Assembly: GCA_002697345.1 (NCBI GenBank)
Contig: NZVE01000052.1
Span: forward strand, 1-64,000
Source of the DNA: Paracoccaceae bacterium
Lineage (GTDB): Bacteria; Pseudomonadota; Alphaproteobacteria; Rhodobacterales; Rhodobacteraceae
Direction of reading: 5' to 3'
DNA: 64,000 bases
Below the pieces are notes generated by a model, which was not told where the DNA came from, did not search any database, and worked only from the letters and a program-made list of their open reading frames with translations. The translations under genes were made by a program, and so were the position numbers. Positions 52,983 to 61,933 of this stretch are shown in pieces (position 1 is the first letter of the stretch; every line of letters begins with the position of its first letter).

Positions 52983-55013
52983 ATGAATATAAACATTATG
53001 AAAAATGATCCTTTACTACAGCCCTTCAAGTTAGGTTCTAAATTAGTAAAAAACAGAATATTTAGCACAGGTCATGCCCTGAGCTATGCAGAAAGTGGTA
53101 AACCTACAGAGACAACTTTTTTATATCAACAAGAAAAAGCGAAAGGGGGAATTGGGTTATCCTTTGTTGGGGGCTCTGGCACTGTTTCTTTAGACACAGC
53201 CCCAGTATTTGATCAATTAATTATAGATGATAGCATAATACCATTCTTTCAAGATCTTTCCAATGTTTATCACAAACATGAAGCATTATTACTAACGCAG
53301 ATAACGCATCTTGGACGGCGCACAAACTCTACTGCTGGCCATTGGCTTCCGATTGTTGCACCATCTCCAATAAGGGAAACCCTACATAGAGGGATACCCA
53401 GAGCAATGGATGAAGATGATATATATAGAATAGTCAAATCTTTTTCTGATGCAGCTTTAAGATGTAAAGAAGGTGGTTTAGATGGCTTAGAAGTGATGGC
53501 TTCAGGTCATTTAATAGAACAGTTTTGGTCTCCAGAAACCAATCGGAGAACAGATTCATATGGTGGCTCTTTAATCAATCGAATGCGGTTTGGCAGAATG
53601 GTGTATACTGCTATGAGGGAAGCTGTAGGTTCAGATTTCTTACTAGGCATTCGTATGACGATGACACAAGAAGATAATGGAAAAACTGGCTTATCAGAGT
53701 CTGAAAACCTAACCATCACACAAAAATTAAAGGAAGATGGGGTGGTAGATTTCTTAAATCTAGTTTCTGGCGGAATAGACACCCTACCTCGGCTCTCAGC
53801 AAACTCTATGCCAGGCATGGCCTCAGTATTATCACCATTCATTGAGCAGGCTGGTAGATTCAAAAGAGAACTTAACCTTCCTGTTTTCCATGCTACTCGA
53901 GTTAATGACCTTGCAACTGCAAGACATGCGATAAAAGAGAACTTGATTGATTTGGTCGGAATGACACGTGCTCACATAGCTGACCCGTATATTGTACAAA
54001 AAATCAATACAAACCAAGAAGAAAGGATTAGAACCTGCGTAGGTGCTACCTACTGTTCAAATCATAGATTATGTATCCAAAACCCAGCGACGGCTCGGGA
54101 AAAAAGTCTTCCGCATAAAGTATTATCAGTACCTAAAAAAAAGAAAGTAGTTGTTGTCGGTGGCGGGCCTGCAGGTCTTGAAGCAGCAAGAGTATGCGCC
54201 GAGCGAGGGCACAAAGTTATCCTTTTTGAAGCAAGTACTCAATTAGGAGGTCAAGTTATACTTGCAGGGAAAGTTGACTGGAGAAAAGATATTTTAGGAA
54301 TAGTCGACTGGCTAGCCAATGAGTGTAGTTTTCTTGGGGTGGAAATTCATCTTAACAGGTATGTGGAAGAAGTAGATATAATTAATCAGAGCCCAGATAT
54401 TGTTGTTATGGCCACAGGAGGTCACCCAAACATTGAATGGGTCGAAGGAAATGCAAAAGTTCTTTCTACGTGGGATATCCTGTCCGGTCATACAAAAATG
54501 GAGGGATCAGTTTTTATCCATGACCAAACTGGGCGGAATGTTTCTCTTGCTGCAGCCGATTATATCTCTGACAAAAATGTGGAAGTGACACTAAACACGC
54601 AAGATGCCACAGTTGGTATGGAAGCAATGCGAATGGAAATTTCTCCTTTTATGAAACGCTTCTATAAAAAAGGTGTAAAAGTGCAAGTGGACCATGAATT
54701 AATAAGCGCTGAACGTCAGGGGAATCAAATAAAAGTTAGTCTTCGCAATACTCACACCGGCAAGACAATCACTCATATTACAAATAACTTAGTGCTTGAA
54801 GCAGGCACTCTTCCAAATGATGAGATCTTTTATTCAATAAAAGAAAAGTCACTCAATCGAGGAGTTGTCGATATAGAAGCTATGGCAAGTGGCAAACCTC
54901 AACCTATTTTTTCTGGAAAAGGTTACCATCTCTACAGGGTTGGAGATGCTGTTAATAGTCGCGACATTCACTGTGCGATTTTAGACTCTCTAAGAATTTG
55001 CAAGGATTTATAA
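52983..55013 (+). CDS. Two-domain NADH:flavin oxidoreductase (2,4-dienoyl-CoA reductase/TMADH-like)
   Basis: 676 residues. The N-terminal OYE-like TIM barrel (~10-345) contains LLTQITHLGRRTN and GLEVMASGHLIEQFWSPETN; an FAD/NAD module (~387-676) starts with KVVVVGGGPAGLEAARVCAE. Related enzymes hold a 4Fe-4S cluster after the barrel with four cysteines, C-x2-C-x2/3-C-x11/12-C. Here the region is TCVGATYCSNHRLCIQNPAT, with only Cys352, 358 and 364 spaced five residues apart, so a normal cluster is doubtful. Possible substrates include N-methylated amines or unsaturated acyl compounds. No clear ribosome site precedes the ATG at 52983 (or the in-frame ATG at 52998). Confidence 0.85.
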   Translation: MNINIMKNDPLLQPFKLGSKLVKNRIFSTGHALSYAESGKPTETTFLYQQEKAKGGIGLSFVGGSGTVSLDTAPVFDQLIIDDSIIPFFQDLSNVYHKHEALLLTQITHLGRRTNSTAGHWLPIVAPSPIRETLHRGIPRAMDEDDIYRIVKSFSDAALRCKEGGLDGLEVMASGHLIEQFWSPETNRRTDSYGGSLINRMRFGRMVYTAMREAVGSDFLLGIRMTMTQEDNGKTGLSESENLTITQKLKEDGVVDFLNLVSGGIDTLPRLSANSMPGMASVLSPFIEQAGRFKRELNLPVFHATRVNDLATARHAIKENLIDLVGMTRAHIADPYIVQKINTNQEERIRTCVGATYCSNHRLCIQNPATAREKSLPHKVLSVPKKKKVVVVGGGPAGLEAARVCAERGHKVILFEASTQLGGQVILAGKVDWRKDILGIVDWLANECSFLGVEIHLNRYVEEVDIINQSPDIVVMATGGHPNIEWVEGNAKVLSTWDILSGHTKMEGSVFIHDQTGRNVSLAAADYISDKNVEVTLNTQDATVGMEAMRMEISPFMKRFYKKGVKVQVDHELISAERQGNQIKVSLRNTHTGKTITHITNNLVLEAGTLPNDEIFYSIKEKSLNRGVVDIEAMASGKPQPIFSGKGYHLYRVGDAVNSRDIHCAILDSLRICKDL

Positions 55014-55101
55014 GTTATTTCAAAAAATTAATTACTTAACTGAGTTAACTTAAATAGGATAATAGTTAATTCTCTAATATTAAAATGGGATTACAAAGAT
55101 T

Positions 55102-56112
55102 ATGAATAAAGACACAAAAGTTACAGCAGCAATTATTGGTCTTGGGCGATGGGGACAAAACCTAGTAGATAGCACCAAGGCAGACCCTGAAAATGGTTTA
55201 TTATTTACACACGCAATGACTCGAACCAAGAGCAAAGTGGTAGAGTACTGTATCAAGAATAGTTTAACGTTAGCTGATAATTTTGAGGATATATTAAATA
55301 ATGATGCTATTGAAGCAGTAGTCTTGGCAACGCCTCATAGTCAGCATTGCAATCAAATAAAAGCCGCAGCAGCGGCAGGAAAGCATGTGTTTGTGGAGAA
55401 ACCTTATACTCTTTCTCTTAAAGATGGGATTGATGCCGCAACTGCATGTAAGGATTCTGGAGTAAAATTGGCTGTCGGATTTAATCGCCGATTTCTGCCG
55501 GCCTATAATCAACTAGAAAAATTACTAGTATCACAAAAACTTGGAACGGCTCTGCATATAGAAGGAAATTTTTCTGGATCATTTGGATACAACTACACTG
55601 CAGACATGTGGAGAGGTTCTAACGAGGAAAATCCTGCCGGAGGCATGGGTGCCATGGGTATCCATATTCTTGATTTAATGGTCCACCTCCTAGGAACAGT
55701 AAAGACTGTGATGGCGTACAGCAGTCGCAGAGTTGTAACCTCTCTAGTTGATGACACGACCACAGCTCTAATTGAGTTCACATCAGGTGCTACAGCAAGC
55801 TTAACAACAATGACAGCAACCTCTCCCACCTGGAAAATGCACCTCTACGGCTCTAAGGGTTCAGCTTTTTTGCCTAATCAGCATTCTATCGAGGTTAATA
55901 TAATTGATACAGAAACTGAGAAGACTAACTTTGAAATTGTAGATACACTGGCAATCGAGCTGGATACCTTTGCCCAATCAGTTCGCGGTAGATGTGTATA
56001 CCCAGTTAAAATTTCAGAAGCTCTAGCAGGGGTCTCAACGATGGAATCTATAGCAAAAGCTGCTAAGACTGGGGCAAAGACCTCCGTAAATTCCAACTTT
56101 TCAGGACTTTAA
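55102..56112 (+). CDS. Gfo/Idh/MocA family oxidoreductase
   Basis: An NAD(P)-dependent oxidoreductase of 336 residues. The Rossmann turn is AAIIGLGRWGQNLVDST, and the family Lys is in HVFVEKPYTLSLKDGI. The second-domain signature is NPAGGMGAMGIHILDLMVHLLG. Substrates in this family are inositols, sugars or similar polyols. It follows the flavin oxidoreductase gene on the same strand after 88 bases and converges with nth. The specific substrate is not deducible. Confidence 0.87.
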   Translation: MNKDTKVTAAIIGLGRWGQNLVDSTKADPENGLLFTHAMTRTKSKVVEYCIKNSLTLADNFEDILNNDAIEAVVLATPHSQHCNQIKAAAAAGKHVFVEKPYTLSLKDGIDAATACKDSGVKLAVGFNRRFLPAYNQLEKLLVSQKLGTALHIEGNFSGSFGYNYTADMWRGSNEENPAGGMGAMGIHILDLMVHLLGTVKTVMAYSSRRVVTSLVDDTTTALIEFTSGATASLTTMTATSPTWKMHLYGSKGSAFLPNQHSIEVNIIDTETEKTNFEIVDTLAIELDTFAQSVRGRCVYPVKISEALAGVSTMESIAKAAKTGAKTSVNSNFSGL

Positions 56113-56122
56113 GATGTTTATC

Positions 56123-56776
56123 TTATGGTTTTTGCGCTTTGAAAGAAGATTTTCGGTTTGGATAGCAAGTTACGCAAATATCGCAAACCCTCCCATCACA
56201 CCCTCTAGCAGTGCAAAACTCTCTACCATAAAAAATAATCTGTAGATGAAGTTTATTCCATGATTCTTGTGGAAAAATTTTTTTTAAATCGTGTTCAGTA
56301 ACCTTTACATTCTTACCGTTTGTTAAACCCCACCTTTGTGCTAATCGGTGAATGTGAGTATCTACAGGGAATGCAGGCTGCCCAAAACCCTGAGAAATTA
56401 CAACACTGGCCGTCTTGTGGCCTACCCCTGGAAGAGCCTCTAAGGCTTGTAAATCTTCTGGTACATTACCCTGATATTTCTCAACTAGAATTTTAGAGAG
56501 TCCAGAAATTGCTTTCGACTTCTGGGGTGCCAGCCCACATGGTCTTATAATGTTGTAGATCGTATTTACTGGAACAAATTGCATATCATGAGCGTTATTT
56601 GCTTCAGAGAATAACGCTGGAGTAACTTTATTGACCCGCTCATCTGTGCACTGGGCACTAAGCAATACAGCCACGAGCAGCTCAAAATTGTTTTTATGAT
56701 TAAGTGGTACTGGAGTCTCAGGATAAAGTTCATTTAACCTGTTTAGAACGAACTTAACGCGGTCCCTTTTTAACAT
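56123..56776 (-). CDS. nth: Endonuclease III
   Basis: A DNA glycosylase/AP lyase of 217 residues that removes oxidised pyrimidines. The helix-hairpin-helix LEALPGVGHKTASVVISQ holds the catalytic Lys, and the Asp lies in FPVDTHIHRLAQRWGL. E. coli Nth binds 4Fe-4S with C-x6-C-x2-C-x5-C; here the tail reads CTARGCDGRVCDICVTCYP, five cysteines with different spacing (x4, x4, x2, x2). A cluster may be held in altered form or be missing. The ATG at 56776 is unambiguous. Convergent with the Gfo/Idh gene. Confidence 0.92.
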   Translation of the reverse strand: MLKRDRVKFVLNRLNELYPETPVPLNHKNNFELLVAVLLSAQCTDERVNKVTPALFSEANNAHDMQFVPVNTIYNIIRPCGLAPQKSKAISGLSKILVEKYQGNVPEDLQALEALPGVGHKTASVVISQGFGQPAFPVDTHIHRLAQRWGLTNGKNVKVTEHDLKKIFPQESWNKLHLQIIFYGREFCTARGCDGRVCDICVTCYPNRKSSFKAQKP

Positions 56777-56861
56777 ACTTTTAATACCCTCATGTAATTT
56801 ATAATAACTTACTTAACCTTTAAGTATAAACGCACAAGCTAATGATAAAAATTCTTTGGTC

Positions 56862-57041
56862 TTAAAGTGCGAATAATAGTAGAAGAAAAATAAATTTAGC
56901 AAAAGACCCTTTAGGCTCTTCAACTATAACTGTTTCTACTATTACTTCCTTTTTAACTTCAGGTTCTTCGCCTGGCATACCTCCCGCAATTGCTGCGTTG
57001 GTAAAAGTAAAAAATGCTACTGCCAATAAAACTTTTCTCAT
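56862..57041 (-). CDS. Small exported single-span membrane peptide
   Basis: A 59-residue protein. It begins with a signal peptide (MRKVLLAVAFFTFTNAAIAG, probable cleavage after AIA), continues with an acidic valine/proline/glutamate stretch (EEPEVKKEVIVETVIVEEPK) and ends with a hydrophobic helix (FIFLLLLFAL). Short proteins of this type, with a VxEEP segment and a C-terminal helix, recur in Rhodobacterales but have no assigned role. AGGG precedes the ATG at 57041. It lies between nth and tRNA-Arg on the same strand. Confidence 0.7.
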   Translation of the reverse strand: MRKVLLAVAFFTFTNAAIAGGMPGEEPEVKKEVIVETVIVEEPKGSFAKFIFLLLLFAL

Positions 57042-57200
57042 ATTTTTTCCCTATTTCCATATTATTAAAAGACTTAACCAGTTGTTAATTAAGTTATTAA
57101 TATGCATTTTTGATGATATTCTTGTGCATATAAATTTAATAAATTTGCAGAAATGGTGTTTAATTAGCTCTTAGAGTCCAAACACGCTTTGAGAGATAAA

Positions 57201-57277
57201 TGGTGATCCCTACTGGATTCGAACCAGTGACCTACTGCTTAGAAGGCAGTTGCTCTATCCAGCTGAGCTAAGGAACC
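57201..57277 (-). tRNA. tRNA-Arg (anticodon TCT)
   Basis: A 77-base tRNA on the minus strand with the CCA encoded. The 5' end is GGTTCCT, the D arm includes TAGCTCAGCTGGATAGAGC, the anticodon arm is CTGCCTTCTAAGCAG (anticodon TCT, reading AGA), and the T arm includes CTGGTTCGAATCCAG. The acceptor stem has G-U and U-G wobbles at its second and fourth pairs; the discriminator base is A. Confidence 0.96.
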
Positions 57278-57288
57278 ACAATGCAATC

Positions 57289-57317
57289 CTTTAACTTTAT
57301 CCACAGCATACAGTCAA
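57289..57317 (-). promoter_or_regulatory. tRNA-Arg promoter
   Basis: On the minus strand TTGACT (57317-57312) and TTAAAG (57294-57289) are 17 bases apart, placing the transcript start a few bases before the tRNA 5' end. Confidence 0.5.
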
Positions 57318-57571
57318 TACCAGAGGCTCTAAAAGGCCCTTTCACTTGACATTATTTCTTGATTTGCACTGCATCGAAATAATTTATCTTTTTATATCCT
57401 TTATTTACATTTCCTTATCTAAAGGTAGGCATTCTAAAGGAGTTACTTTAGAGCCATATATTTATGCAATCATATAACAAGTATGTATTATTCTAACAAC
57501 TATAGGCTGTATGAATAAATCAAAAATCTCAAATTTTACTTCTTGCCTAACATTGGAGAACCATTCACAAT
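57318..57571. other. Non-coding region between tRNA-Arg promoter and the next gene
   Basis: AT-rich sequence of about 250 bases with no open frame worth reporting, no strong hairpin and no repeat longer than a few bases. It includes the 3' flank of the unassigned minus-strand gene. Confidence 0.6.
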
Positions 57572-58393
57572 CTAATTTACTGCTCCCAAAATCCACCCTT
57601 CATGAGTGCATTCTGATCCTTTTAATTTACTCGGAATACTCATAATTTGGTCCAGCTCTCCTTTGACATCTAAAGCATGTAACCTCTTCACAACTGCTTT
57701 AACTTGATTAGCATCTTTAATGCTTTCAGTGTTTTCTATCTTATACATTGAAGGGTATATTTCTGCACATACCACTTTGGAAATGTGTGATTCAAATGGC
57801 CAAATAGAGGTTGAAACAGATTTTCTCAAACTTTCTAAAATTGGGATGCCTAGAAGCGCTTGACCACCTACAGATCCAGCTCCATTCAATTGCCAAACAG
57901 TTTTTGTTGATTTTATTAAAGCTTCAATCGATCTTTTTTCGTTAGGTAAAAAACATCCATATCCAACTGGTTTTTTAAATGGAATATTAATATACCTCCC
58001 ATTATTTGGCATTGGGTGACCCCAGAACGGACCACTGTTGGGAAATAGTGAATTGAAATAATTTGCTACTTCAAATCTATTATTATTATTATTTGTACTA
58101 TCTTTTACTCGTTCAAATAATTCGGCCCAAAAGTCAGACCATTTAACTAAACCAAGGTCATCAAAAAAGGTTTTTGGATAGCCAAAAGGAAAATCAAATC
58201 CTGCTAAAACTCTCCCATCTGACTCCTTTAACAATCTTTTGATAAGATCCAACGCATCAAATCGAGTTCTTGGGTTAAAAAATGACAGCTCACATGTATT
58301 AGAAAGCCAAGCCAACCAAATGCTATCTGCACCTATCTTGGGCTTACTATTTGCCGACCAGTCAACAGCTAAATAATTATTAAAGATACTCAT
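57572..58393 (-). CDS. Unassigned protein with RNase H-like (DUF429-type) features
   Basis: A cytosolic protein of 273 residues that I cannot place firmly. NYLAVDWSANSKPKIGADS at the N-terminus and RVLAGFDFPFGYPKTF at ~80-95 each hold an Asp in hydrophobic strands, as in RNase H-like folds such as DUF429. Other distinct parts are PFWGHPMPNNGRYINIPF, VWQLNGAGSVGGQALLG and KVVCAEIYPSMYKI. There is no signal peptide or membrane span. It is encoded alone on the minus strand between tRNA-Arg and gmaS, with the palindrome AATGTGCACATT 47 bases upstream. Confidence 0.6.
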   Translation of the reverse strand: MSIFNNYLAVDWSANSKPKIGADSIWLAWLSNTCELSFFNPRTRFDALDLIKRLLKESDGRVLAGFDFPFGYPKTFFDDLGLVKWSDFWAELFERVKDSTNNNNNRFEVANYFNSLFPNSGPFWGHPMPNNGRYINIPFKKPVGYGCFLPNEKRSIEALIKSTKTVWQLNGAGSVGGQALLGIPILESLRKSVSTSIWPFESHISKVVCAEIYPSMYKIENTESIKDANQVKAVVKRLHALDVKGELDQIMSIPSKLKGSECTHEGWILGAVN

Positions 58394-58439
58394 GGTTGTT
58401 TCTAAAAATAATCATTATCTCTCTTTCACGTTTTGGTTC

Positions 58440-58451
58440 AATGTGCACATT
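58440..58451. repeat. 12-bp palindrome upstream of the unassigned gene
   Basis: AATGTGCACATT is a perfect palindrome lying 47 bases before the ATG of the 273-residue gene and downstream of gmaS. It may be an operator; nothing identifies a regulator. Confidence 0.4.
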
Positions 58452-58535
58452 ACATTTACATAAAGGTAATCTATCTACAGGACTCAAAACCTCAGCTTAG
58501 ATTTTTACTCCCTTGAGCTATGACCAATTAGGCAA

Positions 58536-59852
58536 TTAAATATCGATTGTATTCTCTTTTTCCCAAACAGAGAAATGGGAAGAAAAAGAATTCCACTCTT
58601 TCATTTTTAGTTTAATATACGCATTAGAAAACTCATCACCCAAAGCCTTTTTAAGGTCTTTATTTTTATCAAATTCACGAATTGCATCCAGCATATTAAG
58701 CGGTAGCTTTGGGCCACCTCTAATTTTGTGCCCCTCTGCATACATATCTATATCATACCTTTTTCCAGGATCAGCATTTGTTCGAACACCATCTAAACCC
58801 GCTGCTAAAATCACTGCCTGAAGCAAATAAGGGTTTGCCGCCCCATCAGGTAAACGCAACTCAAAACGTCCAGGGCCAGGGACCCGAACCATATGAGTTC
58901 TATTATTTCCTGACCAAGTAACAGTATTGGGTGCCCAGGTTGCTCCCGACATCGTCCTTGGAGCATTAATTCGCTTATAGCTGTTAACGGTAGGGTTAGT
59001 TATCGCCGCCATTGCAGATGCATGTTTCATTATACCACCAAGAAAATTGATGCCTTTATCTGAAAGCCCTAAGTCTTTTTCTGAATCCGCAAATACATTC
59101 GTCTTAGATTTCTCTCCCGGAGCATCCCAAACAGAAATATGTGCATGACACCCATTTCCTGTCAAACCTTCGACTGGTTTTGGCATGAATGTTGCCTTTA
59201 ATCCATGTTTTTCCGCTACAGATTTGGTCATAAGCTTAAAAAATGAGTGCTTATCAGCCGTAGCTAATACATCATCAAACTCCCAATTCATCTCAAATTG
59301 CCCATTCGCATCTTCATGATCATTTTGATAAGGTCCCCAGCCAAGCTCCAACATATAATCACAAATCTCAGCTATAACATCATATCGCCGCATTATTGCC
59401 TGTTGATCATAGCATGGCTTTGTGGCGGTATCATACTCATCCGAAATTTTATCACCTTCTGGCGTCAAAAGAAAAAACTCTGCTTCTATTCCTGTCTTGA
59501 CATGCATCCCCTCTGAAGCTGCTGTTTTTATAAGTTTGTTCAAAACATTTCTTGGTGCTTGATCAACTGTTTCACCATCCATCATTAAATTTGCAGGAAC
59601 CCAAGCCACGTCTCGCTTCCATGGGAGTTGAATAACTGCACTAGTGTCTGGAACAGCAAGCATATCAGGATGAGCCGGCGTAAGATCTAAGTAGGTTGAA
59701 AACCCAGCAAATCCAGCACCTTCATGTTGCATTGCACCTATTGCCTGAGCGGGAACAAGTTTAGCTCTTTGCCCCCCAAAAAGGTCAGTATAAGAAACCA
59801 TAAAGTATTTTACATTTTTTTCTTTTGCGAATGCTGCTAAATCGATTGCCAT
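58536..59852 (-). CDS. gmaS: Gamma-glutamylmethylamide synthetase (type III glutamine synthetase-like)
   Basis: A glutamine-synthetase-fold enzyme of 438 residues. In the N-methylglutamate pathway GmaS joins methylamine to glutamate with ATP. VKYFMVSYTDLFGGQRAKLV opens it; the ATP/metal sites include EAEFFLLTPEG, YQNDHEDANGQFEMNW and GNGCHAHISVWD, and GRFELRLPDGAANPYLLQA follows. Length and sequence fit Roseobacter GmaS well. The alternative is GlnT/GlxD-associated GS of rhizobia. The strong AAGGGGG ribosome site precedes the ATG at 59852. It is the last gene of mgsA-mgsB-mgsC-gmaS, the context that supports the name. Confidence 0.85.
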   Translation of the reverse strand: MAIDLAAFAKEKNVKYFMVSYTDLFGGQRAKLVPAQAIGAMQHEGAGFAGFSTYLDLTPAHPDMLAVPDTSAVIQLPWKRDVAWVPANLMMDGETVDQAPRNVLNKLIKTAASEGMHVKTGIEAEFFLLTPEGDKISDEYDTATKPCYDQQAIMRRYDVIAEICDYMLELGWGPYQNDHEDANGQFEMNWEFDDVLATADKHSFFKLMTKSVAEKHGLKATFMPKPVEGLTGNGCHAHISVWDAPGEKSKTNVFADSEKDLGLSDKGINFLGGIMKHASAMAAITNPTVNSYKRINAPRTMSGATWAPNTVTWSGNNRTHMVRVPGPGRFELRLPDGAANPYLLQAVILAAGLDGVRTNADPGKRYDIDMYAEGHKIRGGPKLPLNMLDAIREFDKNKDLKKALGDEFSNAYIKLKMKEWNSFSSHFSVWEKENTIDI

Positions 59853-59897
59853 CTATTCCCCCTTAAAATTTTTCAAAGTTAATTAATATGATACTAG

Positions 59898-61244
59898 TTA
59901 AAGAAATTCTCCTGTTTTTCCAGGCCACCACTCTGTCCCTGCCAATGGCACACGTGCCATAGCCGCCGCTTCCAATGTAATTGCACACAAATCCTCAGGC
60001 TCCAGATTATGTATATGATTTTTACCACAAGCGCGTGCAATTGTTTGAGCTTCCAGAGTTAAAACCTTTAAATAATTACTAAGCCTTCGGCCTCCCTCAA
60101 TTGGGTCAAGGCGCAACATTAGATTTGGGTCTTGAGTTGTTATGCCAGCCGGATCTTTTCCCTCATGCCAATCATCATAAGCTCCAGCTGTAGTACCCAG
60201 CTTTTGATACTCTTCTTCCCATTTTGGATCGTTATCTCCGATTGCTATCAAGGCCGCTGTACCTATCGAAACTGCGTCGGCTCCTAGAGCAATTGCTTTT
60301 GCTACATCTGCTCCGTTTCGTATTCCTCCTGACACTACCAACTGCACATCTCGATGAACCCCTAGATCTTGGAGTGCTCTAACCGCCTCTCTGATACATG
60401 CGAGAGTAGGTAAACCGACATGTTCAATAAATACATCTTGAGTGGCGGCCGTCCCACCTTGCATTCCATCCAAAACTACTACATCAGCCCCAGCTTTCAC
60501 AGCCAAGGCCGTATCGAAATAAGGACGAGCACCTGCTATTTTAAGATAGATTGGAACTTTCCATGACGTGATTTCTCTTAACTCTAGTATTTTTATTTCC
60601 AAATCATCAGGACCGGTCCAATCAGGGTGACGACAAGATGAACGCTGATCAATTCCCTTAGGCAAATTTCTCATTTGGGCCACACGATCACTAATTTTTT
60701 GTCCCAACAGCATACCTCCCCCACCAGGTTTTGCTCCTTGACCAACAACGATCTCTATCGCATCTGCTTTTCGAAGATCAACAGGATTCATCCCATATCG
60801 AGAGGGTAAATATTGGTAAACGAGTTTACTAGAATGCTCCCGTTCTTCCTCAGTCATTCCTCCATCTCCAGTCGTTGTCGAAGTCCCTGCTAATGTCGCA
60901 CCTCTCCCTAGAGATTCTTTCGCATTACCAGATAAAGCGCCAAAACTCATTCCCGCAATTGTTATTGGAATATCTAATTCCAACGGGTTTTTTGCAAATC
61001 TAGTTCCTAAAATGACCTTAGTTTCACACTTTTCTCGGTAACCCTCCAATGGGTATCGAGAGATTGACGCCCCAAGGAATAGTAAATCATCAAAATGAGG
61101 TACTTTACGTTTAGCTCCCCCTCCTCTGATATCATATATGCCAGTCGCGGCAGCTCGCCTAATTTCTGAATTTACAGAATTAGAAAATGTTGCTGATTGC
61201 ACAGGTTCAGTGCGTGGAGATTCATTATTCTTATTGTCTTTCAC
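59898..61244 (-). CDS. mgsC: N-methylglutamate synthase subunit C (glutamate-synthase-like FMN domain)
   Basis: A flavin TIM-barrel protein of 448 residues like the FMN domain of glutamate synthase. DIPITIAGMSFGALSGNAKESLGRG (core ITIAGMSFGALSGNAKE) and EIVVGQGAKPGGGGMLLG match; VVLDGMQGGTAATQDVF and LVVSGGIRNGADVAKAIALG complete the phosphate site. The start is GTG at 61244, five bases after AGGGGA; the upstream open frame overlaps mgsB and was not chosen. Together with the MgsA/MgsB subunits it moves the methylamino group to 2-oxoglutarate. The same gene family is called glxD in rhizobia. Confidence 0.87.
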   Translation of the reverse strand: MKDNKNNESPRTEPVQSATFSNSVNSEIRRAAATGIYDIRGGGAKRKVPHFDDLLFLGASISRYPLEGYREKCETKVILGTRFAKNPLELDIPITIAGMSFGALSGNAKESLGRGATLAGTSTTTGDGGMTEEEREHSSKLVYQYLPSRYGMNPVDLRKADAIEIVVGQGAKPGGGGMLLGQKISDRVAQMRNLPKGIDQRSSCRHPDWTGPDDLEIKILELREITSWKVPIYLKIAGARPYFDTALAVKAGADVVVLDGMQGGTAATQDVFIEHVGLPTLACIREAVRALQDLGVHRDVQLVVSGGIRNGADVAKAIALGADAVSIGTAALIAIGDNDPKWEEEYQKLGTTAGAYDDWHEGKDPAGITTQDPNLMLRLDPIEGGRRLSNYLKVLTLEAQTIARACGKNHIHNLEPEDLCAITLEAAAMARVPLAGTEWWPGKTGEFL

Positions 61245-61254
61245 TAGTATCCCC

Positions 61255-61932
61255 TTAGTATGCGTTATCGATATTAAAATTATATAGTTTTCTTGCCGAA
61301 CCGTAACGCCTGAATTCCTCTGCCTTAACTTTTGATCCCGACGTCGCAAGCAGATTACTGAGGATATCTAAATGTTCTTTCCTCATCTCTTTTTCTATAC
61401 AATCTGCACCTAAAGATTTTACTGACCCCCTTACAAACAATCTGGCTTCATAAAGAGAATCTCCCAACGCATCTCCAGCATCTCCACAAATCACCAAGTT
61501 CCCAGACTGTGCCATGAATGCACTCATATGACCAACATCTCCAAAAACCACTATATCTATACCCTTCATCGATATCCCACAGCGTGACGAAGCATTACCT
61601 TTTATAACTAACAAACCTCCATGCCCAGTCGCTCCAGCGTACTGGCTAGCATCTCCCTCAACTGTAACAGTACCCGACATCATATTTTCAGCAACGCCAG
61701 GACCAACAGAACCATCCACAGTAATGTGTGCTTTCTGATTCATTCCTCCCAAGTAATACCCTGTTGAACCAATCACCCGAACTTCCATTGGTGTGTCTAA
61801 GCCTACAGCTATTGCGTGTTTTCCTCTTGGATTTTGAACTTCCCAATTAACTTTATTGATATCAGATTTTTGTTCATGAAGAGTAGCGTTTAACTCTCTG
61901 AGAGAATTACTTTCTAAATCAAAAACTTTCAT
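61255..61932 (-). CDS. mgsB: N-methylglutamate synthase subunit B (GXGXG domain)
   Basis: A protein of 225 residues consisting of the GXGXG right-handed beta-helix found at the C-terminal end of glutamate synthase (TVDGSVGPGVAENMMSGTVT, QYAGATGHGGLLVIKGNAS, GDAGDALGDSLYEARLFV). It has no active site and organises the amidotransferase and FMN subunits. The ATG at 61932 (MKVFDLES) is one base after the mgsA stop, with GGAG eight bases upstream inside the mgsA 3' end. Also known as glxC. Confidence 0.87.
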   Translation of the reverse strand: MKVFDLESNSLRELNATLHEQKSDINKVNWEVQNPRGKHAIAVGLDTPMEVRVIGSTGYYLGGMNQKAHITVDGSVGPGVAENMMSGTVTVEGDASQYAGATGHGGLLVIKGNASSRCGISMKGIDIVVFGDVGHMSAFMAQSGNLVICGDAGDALGDSLYEARLFVRGSVKSLGADCIEKEMRKEHLDILSNLLATSGSKVKAEEFRRYGSARKLYNFNIDNAY

Positions 61933-61933
61933 T

